A stretch of 64,000 nt of DNA from contig NZ_CP016534.2 in assembly GCF_001687565.2 (NCBI RefSeq), forward strand, positions 1,988,501 through 2,052,500, written 5' to 3'. The notes beneath the pieces were generated by a model, which made no database searches, was not told the origin of the DNA, and saw nothing but the letters and a program-made list of their open reading frames with translations. This document shows positions 26,451 through 34,731 of this stretch, in pieces. Position 1 is the stretch's first letter, and every line of letters starts with the position of its first letter. The stretch is from Planococcus antarcticus DSM 14505. Lineage in GTDB: Bacteria > Bacillota > Bacilli > Bacillales_A > Planococcaceae. The translations under genes and the position numbers were made by a program.

Positions 26451-27251
26451 CTACTGCCCTTCTACTATGGAATACATTTTCTGCAGCATTTCGTAAGCTT
26501 CTTCGTAAGATTGTTTCCGTTCTTCTTCATTTTCACTGGATTGAACGTGCTTGAGCAGGTCCTCTACTTCAATTATCCATTCTTCCAGCGGTTCAAAGTC
26601 GTTCAATTCTTTCGCTTGGCCTAGGCTTGTAAGCGGTGGATCCAGTATTCCTAGCGTCATATAGGCCGTTTGATTTTCAGGATGCTGGATGGCAGCTGCA
26701 CCAGCAATCCACCCCATGATCACGCCAACTTCCTGCCCTTCCGTGGGTTCTTTTGGCCCAGTACCTTCATAATGAATTCGGCCAACCATATACTTCTTAT
26801 CTTTATTGAAGGTATAGCCGTTCTCATACGATACACCATTTACTGCTTCACTTGAATCAAGACGGCCCTCTTCCGGCAATTCGTAGCGGGTAAAGTAGTC
26901 GCTGATTTCCAGATAGGGTGATTCCAAAACCGAATCCTCCTCTTCTTGCTTTGTTTCTTCTACTGGCAGACCCGTGTCGCCACGCTGAGGGAGTCCCTGT
27001 TCACTTGTGGGCTCTGCTATATTAACAGGAGATTTCCCTAGTTGCTCACTCAAAAAATAACCGCCTGCCAAAAGAAGGAATGCGATAAAGGCAACGCTCA
27101 TGGCGCGAGGCATCCAGTCCTTTCTCTTTTTTGGCTCTGGGCGTTGGTTAAGTTTTACTAGGACTTGTTGCTTGTGCTCGGCTTTGAATTGGTTATCTTT
27201 AAACACTGTGCTATTTAGGGCATTCCGATACTCGTTCAATCTATCCTTCAT
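26451..27251 (-). CDS. Membrane anti-sigma factor-like protein
   Basis: About 266 residues from ATG 27251 (GAGG nearby; a GTG at 27260 is an alternative). The N-terminal 45 cytoplasmic residues (LNEYRNALNSTVFKDNQFKAEHKQQ) end in a basic stretch before one TM segment (VAFIAFLLLAGGYFL). An acidic linker and an extracellular domain with ESPYLEISDYF, VSYENGYTF, VGVIMGWIAGAA and LNDFEPLEEW follow. Before the IS21 insertion it overlapped the end of an ECF sigma gene, the classical position of a cognate anti-sigma factor. The assignment rests on context and topology. Confidence 0.65.
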   Translation of the reverse strand: MKDRLNEYRNALNSTVFKDNQFKAEHKQQVLVKLNQRPEPKKRKDWMPRAMSVAFIAFLLLAGGYFLSEQLGKSPVNIAEPTSEQGLPQRGDTGLPVEETKQEEEDSVLESPYLEISDYFTRYELPEEGRLDSSEAVNGVSYENGYTFNKDKKYMVGRIHYEGTGPKEPTEGQEVGVIMGWIAGAAAIQHPENQTAYMTLGILDPPLTSLGQAKELNDFEPLEEWIIEVEDLLKHVQSSENEEERKQSYEEAYEMLQKMYSIVEGQ

Positions 27252-27381
27252 TCCATTCACCTCTTTCCACCGTTGTATATGGTAACTTAAAACTGAGCCA
27301 CCAAAGCAATTGAAAACTGAGCCACTTCTGTAGGAAAATAAACCCTAGCATGATTGTTAGGGGGAAACAGGAGTGATTACA

Positions 27382-28929
27382 TTGAACAAGAAGCAACAGG
27401 TGATTCAGCTGCATCTTCAAGATGTCAGCCAAAGACAAATATCCACTGAAGTGAAGGTCTCCAGAAACACCGTTTCAAAATACATCGAAGCTTTTGAGAA
27501 GAGCAAGGCAACCGATGTCCGTAACCTGCCGGTTACAGAGGATATCTTATCGGCTCCCTCCTACAAGAAAAGGGATGGGGTAAAACGCAAAATGACAGAG
27601 GAGATTATAGACAGGCTCAGAGGATTCATTCAAGACAATGAATGGAAACGCAAAAACAACATGAGCAAGCAACAAATGAAAAAGATTGATATGTATGAAA
27701 AACTGCAAGAAGAAGGATATGACATCGGCTATACGACGGTTCGGAATTTCGTCAATATCGAGGAGATGCGAGCGAAAGAGGTTTTTATTCGGCAACGCTA
27801 TTCAGCAGCTTGGGAAGTAGAATTTGATTGGGGAGAAGTAAAACTAGTAATTGATGGGAAACAGAAATCCTATTCCTTAGCGGTTTTCACCTTGGCTTAC
27901 AGCAATTACCGATTTGCGCTGCTTTATGAATCCGAGACGATGATCTGTGTGCAGGATGCCCATACCAAGCTGATTGACCACTTAGGTTTCGTCCCATCTG
28001 TTTTCACTTACGACAATATGCGAACCGTGGTGAAATCGTTTGTCGGAACAGACCGGAAGATCACGGATGGAATGATCAACCTCTCCAATTATTACGGATT
28101 CCGGATACGGCTCTGCGAGCCAAGAAAAGGAAACCAGAAAGGACACGTAGAACGGAGTGTCGAGGTTGTCCGCAGAAAAGCATTTTCATATGATATTGCG
28201 TTCGCTTCCCTGGAAGACGCCCGGAAACGTCTAAGCCAAACGATTCAATCGCTCAATAAACGAATCCACCACGAAAAGAAGATCGCTCATGTGGAATTGA
28301 AAGAGCAAGAAAAAGCAACAGCTACTCAAGAGTCGCTCCCTCTGCCATTCGATGTTTCGGAAGTCTTGGAATGTCGGGTAGATAAATACAGCACCGTCAT
28401 GATTAAACAAAATCGGTACTCCGTACCCGAGGGCAATGTAGGCGCATGGATCCGTGCCAAGGTCAGCGCAGATGCAGTCCGGCTCTTTATTAAAGGCGAA
28501 CTCGTTGCAGAACATCGGAGAAATTGGGGTGTCCATCAATGGGAAATGAATCTCTATCACTACATAAAAACCTTCACAAAGAAAAAAGGCGCTTTAGCTC
28601 AAAGTGAATGTTTGAGCCAAGCACCAAATCAAATTAAAAAACTCTTCGAAAACCATTATATCGGAAAAGAGAGAGATTTTCTAGAGCTACTCCTCTATGT
28701 ACGAGAGAAAAATCAGTTGGATAACGTGATGACCGCTGCACGACAGATTGAGATAAAAGGTCTCGGTGAAATTACGACCGAAAAGCTAATTTTTCTGAGC
28801 GAACAAACAGATTTAGTACCTACGGTACCTCTACAAAAAGATGAGACAGTCGAACAGGCGCTTCAAAACATCCAAGCCTTTTCAGCGATGTTCAAACAAG
28901 TCGATGAAGGAGTGCTTGAACATGGATAA
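27382..28929 (+). CDS. istA: IS21 transposase IstA
   Basis: About 515 residues; TTG 27382 is preferred because AGGAG is eight bases upstream, though GTG 27373 is in frame. The N-terminal helix-turn-helix reads QVIQLHLQDVSQRQISTEVKVSRNTVSKYIE. The rve core shows EFDWGEVKL (first Asp), FTYDNMRTVVKS (second Asp) and PRKGNQKGHVERSVEVVRR (Glu). It forms the DDE transposase of the pair and looks intact. Its stop overlaps the istB start. Confidence 0.93.
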   Translation: MNKKQQVIQLHLQDVSQRQISTEVKVSRNTVSKYIEAFEKSKATDVRNLPVTEDILSAPSYKKRDGVKRKMTEEIIDRLRGFIQDNEWKRKNNMSKQQMKKIDMYEKLQEEGYDIGYTTVRNFVNIEEMRAKEVFIRQRYSAAWEVEFDWGEVKLVIDGKQKSYSLAVFTLAYSNYRFALLYESETMICVQDAHTKLIDHLGFVPSVFTYDNMRTVVKSFVGTDRKITDGMINLSNYYGFRIRLCEPRKGNQKGHVERSVEVVRRKAFSYDIAFASLEDARKRLSQTIQSLNKRIHHEKKIAHVELKEQEKATATQESLPLPFDVSEVLECRVDKYSTVMIKQNRYSVPEGNVGAWIRAKVSADAVRLFIKGELVAEHRRNWGVHQWEMNLYHYIKTFTKKKGALAQSECLSQAPNQIKKLFENHYIGKERDFLELLLYVREKNQLDNVMTAARQIEIKGLGEITTEKLIFLSEQTDLVPTVPLQKDETVEQALQNIQAFSAMFKQVDEGVLEHG

Positions 28930-29674
28930 AAAGCAACAAGTCATTGATATGTGCAAAGAATTACGACTCCCGGGGATCCGTGAGTTGGTTGAAGAAGATG
29001 AAGGATTTGAAGAAACGACAGCTGCAATCGAGCTGTTATATACAGTATTAACAAAAGAAAAGAAAGACCGTTGGATCCGATCGAAATCAACACGGATCCG
29101 CCGTGCCAACTTTCCGGAGAAGAAACTGCTTGAGGAGATTGAGATCCAAGCGCTGCCCACAGATGCGCAACAAAAACTGCCCAACTTACAGACGCTTGAT
29201 TTCATTAAAGCTGGGCAGAATGTGATTCTGACCGGTTCCCCTGGCACCGGCAAGAGCCACTTGGCTATCGGCTTAGGAGTAGAAGCCTGTTTGGCTGGTT
29301 ACAAGGTATATTTTGCGAGTGTCTCTTCCTTGATCAATCAATTGAAAGAAAGTAGGTCCGAACGGACCTTGCGCTCTTTCGAATTGCGCTTTGAGAAGTA
29401 CGACCTTGTCATCATTGACGAATTGGGCTACATTTCCTTCGATAAAGAAGGCGCTGAATTACTCTTTACGCATTTATCTTTGCGTGCAGGGCGATCCTCG
29501 ACCATTATCACAAGTAATCTATCGTTTGCGAAATGGGAGGAAGTGTTTCATGACCCCATTTTGACTGCAGCATTGACGGATCGGCTGACGCACAAATCAC
29601 ATGTGGTGAATATGGTAGGTCCTTCTTATCGAATGAGAGAAACGAAAAAATGGCTCGAAAACAACCATTCATAA
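28922..29674 (+). CDS. istB: IS21 helper ATPase IstB
   Basis: 250 residues from ATG 28922, overlapping istA by eight bases. AAA+ motifs: Walker A LTGSPGTGKSHLAIGLG, Walker B LVIIDELGYIS, sensor STIITSNLSFAKW and the RLTHKSHVVNM end. IstB activates IstA and selects target DNA. Intact. Confidence 0.93.
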   Translation: MDKKQQVIDMCKELRLPGIRELVEEDEGFEETTAAIELLYTVLTKEKKDRWIRSKSTRIRRANFPEKKLLEEIEIQALPTDAQQKLPNLQTLDFIKAGQNVILTGSPGTGKSHLAIGLGVEACLAGYKVYFASVSSLINQLKESRSERTLRSFELRFEKYDLVIIDELGYISFDKEGAELLFTHLSLRAGRSSTIITSNLSFAKWEEVFHDPILTAALTDRLTHKSHVVNMVGPSYRMRETKKWLENNHS

Positions 29675-29727
29675 GTGGCTCAAAATTAAATTGCGTTGTG
29701 GCTCAATTTTCATTTGCGAAATACACA

Positions 29728-30250
29728 CCGTTTCTCCCAGAAGGCCGCGCCCTCTTTTCAAGCGGGTTTTCACTGTATTTTCGTTGGTTTTGAGCAACCG
29801 TGAAATTTCTAGGACAGACAACTCTTCATAATAATGTAAATGGATGATTTCCCTGTACTTGACCGGCAGCCCCATGACCTTTTCAGCCAACAGAATGTCC
29901 GCGTCCTTTTTCAGTGAAGCGGTTTCGGGTGACGGCTCTTTCGACTGAAGGAACTGGAACAAACTGTTGTTGACCACGACCCGTCTTGCCCAGGAACTTT
30001 TCAACACATCTTTGCAGCGGTTGATGGTGATCCGGTAAATCCACGCTTTATAGGATTGAATTTCTTCGTGTGTATTGTACTGCTGATAACAAGTCAAAAA
30101 GACGTCTTGGATAATCTCATGTGATTTCCCCCAGTCGTGGAGGTAACTATAGGCCAGCTTTGTCAAACGATCTCCGTATTCATCCATCAGATCGGACAGC
30201 CACTGTTCCTGATTGCTTCTTGAATAGTCGGTCTGTGCAAGTTCAGTCAC
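29728..30250 (-). pseudogene. ECF-type RNA polymerase sigma factor with 3' end replaced by IS21
   Basis: GTG start 30250 with AAAGGAGG upstream. Region 2 is LTKLAYSYLHDWGKSHEIIQDVFLTCYQQY and SYKAWIYRITINRCKDVLKS; region 4 is LPVKYREIIHLHYYEELSVLEISRLLKTNENTVKTRLKRGRGLLGE. All of regions 2 and 4 are present. The IS21 insertion replaces the last few native residues (restored end ETVERGEWNEG) with an IS-encoded tail that stops at 29669. The sigma factor may still work, but it is separated from its anti-sigma gene by 2.4 kb of DNA of opposite polarity. Confidence 0.8.
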
Positions 30251-30305
30251 TAAACGCCCTCCTTTCTTTTGGTTTTTTGTCCACTCTACTTTTGAGTACC
30301 CCTAA

Positions 30306-30332
30306 GACGAGGGAAAATGGATTCCGGTTTCA
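30306..30332 (-). promoter_or_regulatory. ECF-type promoter in front of the sigma gene
   Basis: Minus strand TGAAAC (30332-30327), 17-bp spacer, CGTC (30309-30306). This matches the TGAAAC/CGTC pattern read by SigM/SigW/SigV-like ECF factors, and autoregulation is usual for them. It lies 56 bases upstream of the GTG start. Confidence 0.7.
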
Positions 30333-30529
30333 TATTTAAAAAATATTTTGAAAGATATTTAATTTTCGAGGGGTTTTTCTAAAAAAGGGTCCAAGAGCAC
30401 GCTCTGTTCCATTGATTTAACTTTACAGAAAAAAGAAAGGGTGATTTGATTAACCTCTTTTCTTCCAGTGTATCTATGTAGCTTCTGATAAGTATTGAAA
30501 TGTAAACCTATATATTTTTAAGGCTTATT

Positions 30530-30976
30530 TTAGTAAAGTAGTTTTTTCTCAAGCACAATTTTATGCAATCCTTTTTCATCCGTGTAAGTATGGATAACAT
30601 CAAACCCACATTTAATGTTCAACAAGAGCATGTTTCGCCATTTATTCATTGTTTTTGTTTGAACAACACTGTATCCAGCCTTAATTAAATATTAGTGTTG
30701 TTTTTCCATTAATTTAGAAGCGATACCGTACTTTCTAAAATTAATATCCACACCACCTAACCAACTATTAAATGTATCATCGTTAAGCTGGTATCCAATC
30801 TTATATCCGATAACTTTAATATTATTTATAGCGACAACAATTAGCACCTTATCCTCATTATTTATTTTTTCATTTAGTCCGTCAGCAGTTTCAAAAATGG
30901 TTTTATGCAGATCTATAATTCCATTCAAAACATCATAATCAAGCATCGAATCTAAAGTGTAATATTGAATGTCCAC
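30530..30976 (-). pseudogene. GNAT-family acetyltransferase with an in-frame stop
   Basis: 148 codons in one frame. The first part, VLIVVAINNIKVIGYKIGYQLND, SWLGGVDINFRKYGIASKLME, is the GNAT beta-strand and acetyl-CoA loop. After a TAA at 30692-30694 the frame continues YLIKAGYSVVQTKTMNKWRNMLLLNIKCGFDVI and IVLEKKL, the expected C-terminus. One nonsense change therefore cuts the protein in the middle of the cofactor-binding helix. Confidence 0.75.
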
Positions 30977-31077
30977 AAGTACTCCTCCTTATAATTTAAA
31001 AGACTTCCTCAATAAACAAATTCTAACATTAAATGTACTTGAGACTAAAAAATAGCTAGATAATTTTGAAAATAAAA

Positions 31078-31202
31078 GCGTTCGTAAAAGTACACTTTTA
31101 CGAACGCTTTGAAAAGGGCTGAAAACGACCAAAAAAGGCGTTCGTAAACGTATCAAAACACTTTACGAACGTTCGCGAAATTGCACATACTTTTACGAAC
31201 GG
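31078..31202. promoter_or_regulatory. Putative res recombination site with three resolvase subsites
   Basis: Three spaced copies of facing GTTCGTAAA/TTTACGAAC half-sites: a near-perfect 30-bp palindrome (31078-31107, 14-bp arms, 2-bp centre), a 34-bp pair (31138-31171) and a third degenerate pair (31171-31202), directly in front of a serine resolvase gene. This is the layout of res sites I-III of Tn3/Tn552-type systems. The TATAAT at 31211-31216 lies next to subsite III, so the resolvase would repress itself. Confidence 0.8.
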
Positions 31203-31246
31203 TTTTCAGGTATAATTAAGGGAAACAATCGTTTAAGAGGTGAATT

Positions 31247-31864
31247 ATGGAACATCGTAAATTTGGTTATATACGTGTCAGCAGCAAAGATCAAAATGAA
31301 GGCCGTCAATTGGAAGCCATGCGTAAAATGGGCATCAATGAACGGGACATTTATTTGGATAAGCAAAGTGGAAAGAATTTTGAGCGAGCGAACTATCAAT
31401 TGCTCAAAAGAGTTATTCGAAAAAGCGACATTTTGTACATCCACTCGCTGGATCGGTTTGGTCGGAACAAAGAAGAGATTCTTGAAGAATGGAATGACCT
31501 CACGAAAATATTAGAAGCTGATATTATTGTGATGGATATGCCGTTATTGGATACGACCCAATACAAAGATAGCATGGGGACGTTTATTGCAGATTTGGTT
31601 TTACAAATTCTTTCCTGGATGGCTGAAGAGGAACGAGGACGCATCCGAAAACGACAGCGTGAAGGAATTGACTTGGCGTTGCAAAATGGCATTCAGTTTG
31701 GCAGGACCCCTGTTCTTGTCTCAGAGGAATTTAAAGAAATTTATAGAAAATGGAAAGCAAAAGAGTTAACAGCGGTGCAAGCTATGCAGGAAGCTGGATT
31801 TAAAAAGACTAGCTTTTATAAATTAGTCAAAGCACTCGAAGAAGAAACAGCTAACACATTATAA
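31247..31864 (+). CDS. Serine recombinase (resolvase/invertase family)
   Basis: 205 residues. YIRVSSKDQNEGRQLEAM contains the catalytic Ser; YIHSLDRFGRNKEEI and IVMDMPLLDTT are further resolvase motifs; the long E helix (DLVLQILSWMAEEERGRIRKRQREGI) leads to a C-terminal helix-turn-helix (AVQAMQEAGFKKTSFYKLVKA). It resolves cointegrates or inverts DNA at the adjacent res site. It looks intact. A degenerate copy lies at 34732-35069 in the same orientation. Confidence 0.92.
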   Translation: MEHRKFGYIRVSSKDQNEGRQLEAMRKMGINERDIYLDKQSGKNFERANYQLLKRVIRKSDILYIHSLDRFGRNKEEILEEWNDLTKILEADIIVMDMPLLDTTQYKDSMGTFIADLVLQILSWMAEEERGRIRKRQREGIDLALQNGIQFGRTPVLVSEEFKEIYRKWKAKELTAVQAMQEAGFKKTSFYKLVKALEEETANTL

Positions 31865-32023
31865 TAGAAGAAACTCAATCATCTTTTAGCTAATAAGTAC
31901 TCTCAAGAAAATTTAATGAAGCTTAACCTATTAAATCTACTGATGGTGCATTAAAGTAAAAAGGAACTTCTTGACCATAAAAGAACATTCTAATTCGGAA
32001 CGAAAACATATTGGAGGAATTAT

Positions 32024-32626
32024 ATGTACGACAAACAGCTTTATTCCCGAACGCTTCTTTTATTAGCTTTAGCTATCTTTATTATTATATGGGCATTAAA
32101 AGGCAAAGTATTTGATATTAGCATTGTTGCGACAGCATTGAGTGCAGCAGGAGCGACTTTATTAATTGATAAACTCATTTTTAAACAGCTTATATGGAAA
32201 TTAGCACCAAATTTTTTTTATAAATGGCTGACTACTATACCTTTCCTTGGCGGAAAATGGGAAGGACATTTATATTCAAACTATATTTATCCTGATACCG
32301 GTATGCCGGGTGAGCCTATCCCTGCGAAAATGGAGATATTTCATGAATTTGAGAGTATACATATACGTTTGGAAACAAATAAATCTTACAGTAGTAGTAA
32401 TGTCAGTGATATATCGATTGATGAAGGTAAACAAAAGTATTTGTGCTACCTTTACGGGAATGACGCTGATAAAGACAGAGAAATAAATCCAAAACATGAC
32501 GGCGCAGTAAAACTAAGAATTAAACATGACGGTGAAATAAAGTTAGAAGGCCATTATTGGACTGGAAGAGCCACTACCGGAAAAATGGAATTTAAAAGAA
32601 CGTCAAAGAAAAACTCCCATGCATAA
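32024..32626 (+). CDS. Cap15-like CBASS effector (two-TM, beta-rich)
   Basis: 200 residues. Two N-terminal TM segments (TLLLLALAIFIIIWALKG and ISIVATALSAAGATLLIDKLIF) are followed by a beta-strand-rich domain beginning FLGGKWEGHLYSN and ending GHYWTGRATTGKMEFKR. This matches the S-2TM-beta/Cap15 effectors of CBASS, in which a cyclic-oligonucleotide-binding beta-barrel triggers membrane disruption. The neighbour at 32638 is a CD-NTase, which supports the call. Unusually, the two genes converge rather than forming one operon. GGAGG precedes the ATG. The first TM plus the GG-WxG barrel start are the main evidence. Confidence 0.78.
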   Translation: MYDKQLYSRTLLLLALAIFIIIWALKGKVFDISIVATALSAAGATLLIDKLIFKQLIWKLAPNFFYKWLTTIPFLGGKWEGHLYSNYIYPDTGMPGEPIPAKMEIFHEFESIHIRLETNKSYSSSNVSDISIDEGKQKYLCYLYGNDADKDREINPKHDGAVKLRIKHDGEIKLEGHYWTGRATTGKMEFKRTSKKNSHA

Positions 32627-32637
32627 TGGGAGTTTTT
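32610..32637. terminator. Shared terminator of the convergent CBASS genes
   Basis: Stem AAACTCCCAT with ATGGGAGTTT around the effector stop codon, with a T6 run on the plus strand and A-rich sequence on the other side, so it can serve both genes. Confidence 0.75.
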
Positions 32638-33531
32638 TCATTTAAATAAATATTTTCTACCTTCGACTAAAAACTTATGGGTATCACTAAAAGTATATTT
32701 TCGATTAGCACGGAATAAATATAACAATTCCGATACTTCCCCCCACTCTTTTGTCTTTTCAACACTTGATGTTTTTTCGATTAAGTAATCAAAACATTTT
32801 TGAACATCCTCTGTTAGTGTAGCGTTGTTAAATCTATCATTCGGCACATTCCAAATAAGTGATTCTACTAAAAAAGACGATACTTTTTCTACTGCATATC
32901 CCTCATCTAATAGATTATATCTTAGTCTTTTAAAAATACGTACCAATTTCTTGTACCGCCTAGAAGTTTCAGTATTTTTCCTTACTCCATTAATATAATG
33001 TTGTTCAGGAAAATTGATGATTCTATTTTGTGAATGCCTTGTCTGAAATTCAGTACCAGTAAGGTAACTTCCACCTAGAGAATATCTTCGATGCTCAAAA
33101 CAAGGAACAACGTCTGCATCTACGCGATACGAATTAAAATTTATTTGTATTGCTTTATTTCCCAGCTCAACGTTTTCAATCCCAAAATGGTTTACTATAG
33201 CCGCTTCAATATCACTCCTGTATTGAGCAAAGGTATAATCAGCGTCTGAATTACCGAAGTCTTTATGGCCTTGCCCATCTGGATAATCTGCAAAAAATAC
33301 GTCTTTTAATTTCACAGCGATATCTACATCACTAGTTAGCCTTACATTAGTATTGTTATGATAAGAACCTTTTGGAATCAATTGAATTCCGCGGTTTTTT
33401 AGAGCTGCTGATTTACTTAAGGCATCTCTAATCATCCTAATCGCATTTTCACATTTCGATTCTTCATTTTCACTTGCTGGTTTGGACCAATTCTGAAAAG
33501 TATCTTCTAAATTTGATTTAAATTCAAACAT
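32638..33531 (-). CDS. CD-NTase (CBASS cyclic oligonucleotide synthase)
   Basis: 297 residues from ATG 33531 (GGGAGG upstream); a longer frame reaches 33654. Nucleotidyltransferase core: PKGSYHNNTNVRLTSDVDIAVK supplies the GS helix turn and the DxD metal ligands near residue 60-75, and FNSYRVDADVVPCFEHRRY supplies the third acidic strand. A helical C-terminal half (FKRLRYNLLDEGY, KVSSFLVESLIWNVP) is typical of OAS/CD-NTase proteins. It would make a cyclic di- or trinucleotide on phage infection to activate the Cap15-like partner. No ubiquitin-like, HORMA or TRIP13 accessory genes are seen, so it would be a minimal type I CBASS. Confidence 0.88.
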   Translation of the reverse strand: MFEFKSNLEDTFQNWSKPASENEESKCENAIRMIRDALSKSAALKNRGIQLIPKGSYHNNTNVRLTSDVDIAVKLKDVFFADYPDGQGHKDFGNSDADYTFAQYRSDIEAAIVNHFGIENVELGNKAIQINFNSYRVDADVVPCFEHRRYSLGGSYLTGTEFQTRHSQNRIINFPEQHYINGVRKNTETSRRYKKLVRIFKRLRYNLLDEGYAVEKVSSFLVESLIWNVPNDRFNNATLTEDVQKCFDYLIEKTSSVEKTKEWGEVSELLYLFRANRKYTFSDTHKFLVEGRKYLFK

Positions 33532-33723
33532 GCTATTCCTCCCATTTCCTCTTTGGTTGTTCATTTTATAATAAGAAAATAAATATAACTCACTTAAAAG
33601 TTTAGTTAACCTTGATTTTGGAATTCTAATTACAAGTTCTTCTTTCACTAACAAGTGAAATATTAATTATCACCACTTATAACGGTAATATTTCAAATAA
33701 AATTATATCGATTCATCGAATTT

Positions 33724-33849
33724 CTAGTCTTTTTTCTTTTGAGGTGGAGGTGTTGGTGGCTTAGCAGTACTGACTTCGGTTTTTTTTGAACCATAATTAT
33801 TAATGTTGGTTCCATGACGGTTTTCTTTAGTATTTTTGTTAGGCATCAT
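33724..33849 (-). CDS. 41-residue Pro/Lys/Asn-rich microprotein
   Basis: ATG ATG at 33849/33846 overlaps the stop of the upstream membrane-protein gene, with GAGG in the preceding codons, so translation is coupled. The product starts MMPNKNTKENRHGTNINNYG and ends in KPPTPPPQKKKD, with no hydrophobic segment. It is probably a small cytosolic partner of the membrane protein. Not recognised. Confidence 0.6.
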   Translation of the reverse strand: MMPNKNTKENRHGTNINNYGSKKTEVSTAKPPTPPPQKKKD

Positions 33850-34462
33850 TTTCGACCTCCTCGTTTATATTATACGAATTACCAATTTCTATTACTAAAT
33901 TTTCTCCTACTACAAAATCAAAATAGATTAGTTGCTGACTATACAAGTAATCGCTGTCCTCAGTGAAAACATCAACTTCTGTCAATGCTAACTCTCTCTT
34001 ACCTGGTACATCTGAAAAATGGAGAATCTTACCTAAATAAGTCAATCTACTTTTGTTATCTCGAATGGTCACCCAAGAAACGTCATTGTTAGATATTATA
34101 CTTTCCCATACTTCTCCATCTCCAAATTTTTTGGATAGCTTAAATTTAGCAGCTAAATTATATAAAATTTTATAATTTATTAAATATGACAGCACAACTC
34201 CTAAAAGGAAGCCTATTATAGAAACATGGATTACTACCGAAAGATCAATGTTAATGCGAGAATCTAAAATATTAACAAAAAATGAATTATGACTAAAAAG
34301 AGAATGTATAAAGTAAGCAATAATAGACAGCAAATAAGAATGAAGGAGAAAGTATTTTAAATCTTTTTTTGAATGATTGGTAAACAAATCGATTACCAAT
34401 ATTGCTATAACTCCTGGGATTAACAGTATTAATAGTTTTAATGTAAGTTCGCTAAAAGACAC
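33839..34462 (-). CDS. Membrane protein with cytoplasmic C-terminal domain (DUF6338-like)
   Basis: 207 residues. Three hydrophobic segments (LLILLIPGVIAILVIDLFT, FLLHSYLLSIIAYFIHSLF, VVIHVSIIGFLLGVVLSYLIN) precede a domain with VWESIISNNDVSWVTIRDNKSRLTYLGKILHFSDVP. The pattern of a start such as LLLLIPG followed by a strand-rich WVxIR...YxGxI domain resembles DUF6338 proteins, but I cannot confirm this. It lies beside the CBASS pair and overlaps a microprotein gene, suggesting a two-gene defence or stress module. Confidence 0.55.
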   Translation of the reverse strand: MSFSELTLKLLILLIPGVIAILVIDLFTNHSKKDLKYFLLHSYLLSIIAYFIHSLFSHNSFFVNILDSRINIDLSVVIHVSIIGFLLGVVLSYLINYKILYNLAAKFKLSKKFGDGEVWESIISNNDVSWVTIRDNKSRLTYLGKILHFSDVPGKRELALTEVDVFTEDSDYLYSQQLIYFDFVVGENLVIEIGNSYNINEEVENDA

Positions 34463-34731
34463 CCATATTCTCCTCCACTGAATTTATATATTCTTTAATA
34501 TCTCTCTCACTAGTCTTATCTAATACGGCATCACAATCATAAAGTTTCAATAATTTATGAACTTAAATCGTATTCCCTATTTTCATATTAAATAAAATTT
34601 TCTAAGGTCGTGTCTGTTCGAGACTATTTATTACTCCTTATTAAATAATATTCAATTTTTAAATTGACATGCAACACAATTGCTATTGTGTTGTGTTTCT
34701 AAACTTATGCTTTGCCTTTCTATTGCATGAC

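Larger units (their letters stand above)
27274..29727 (+). mobile_element. IS21-family element 1, inserted in a sigma-factor gene
   Basis: About 2454 bp with istA and istB. Ends start TGTATATGG (left) and the complement of TGTGTATTTCG (right), with internal GAGCCAC repeats near both ends. CCGT at 27270-27273 and again at 29728-29731 is a probable 4-bp target duplication. Removing the element rejoins the sigma gene so that it overlaps the anti-sigma start. Confidence 0.88.

Noticed and set aside
34674..34698. ACACAAT/ATTGTGT dyad
   Set aside because: Short, AT-rich and in gene-free DNA; no regulatory context.
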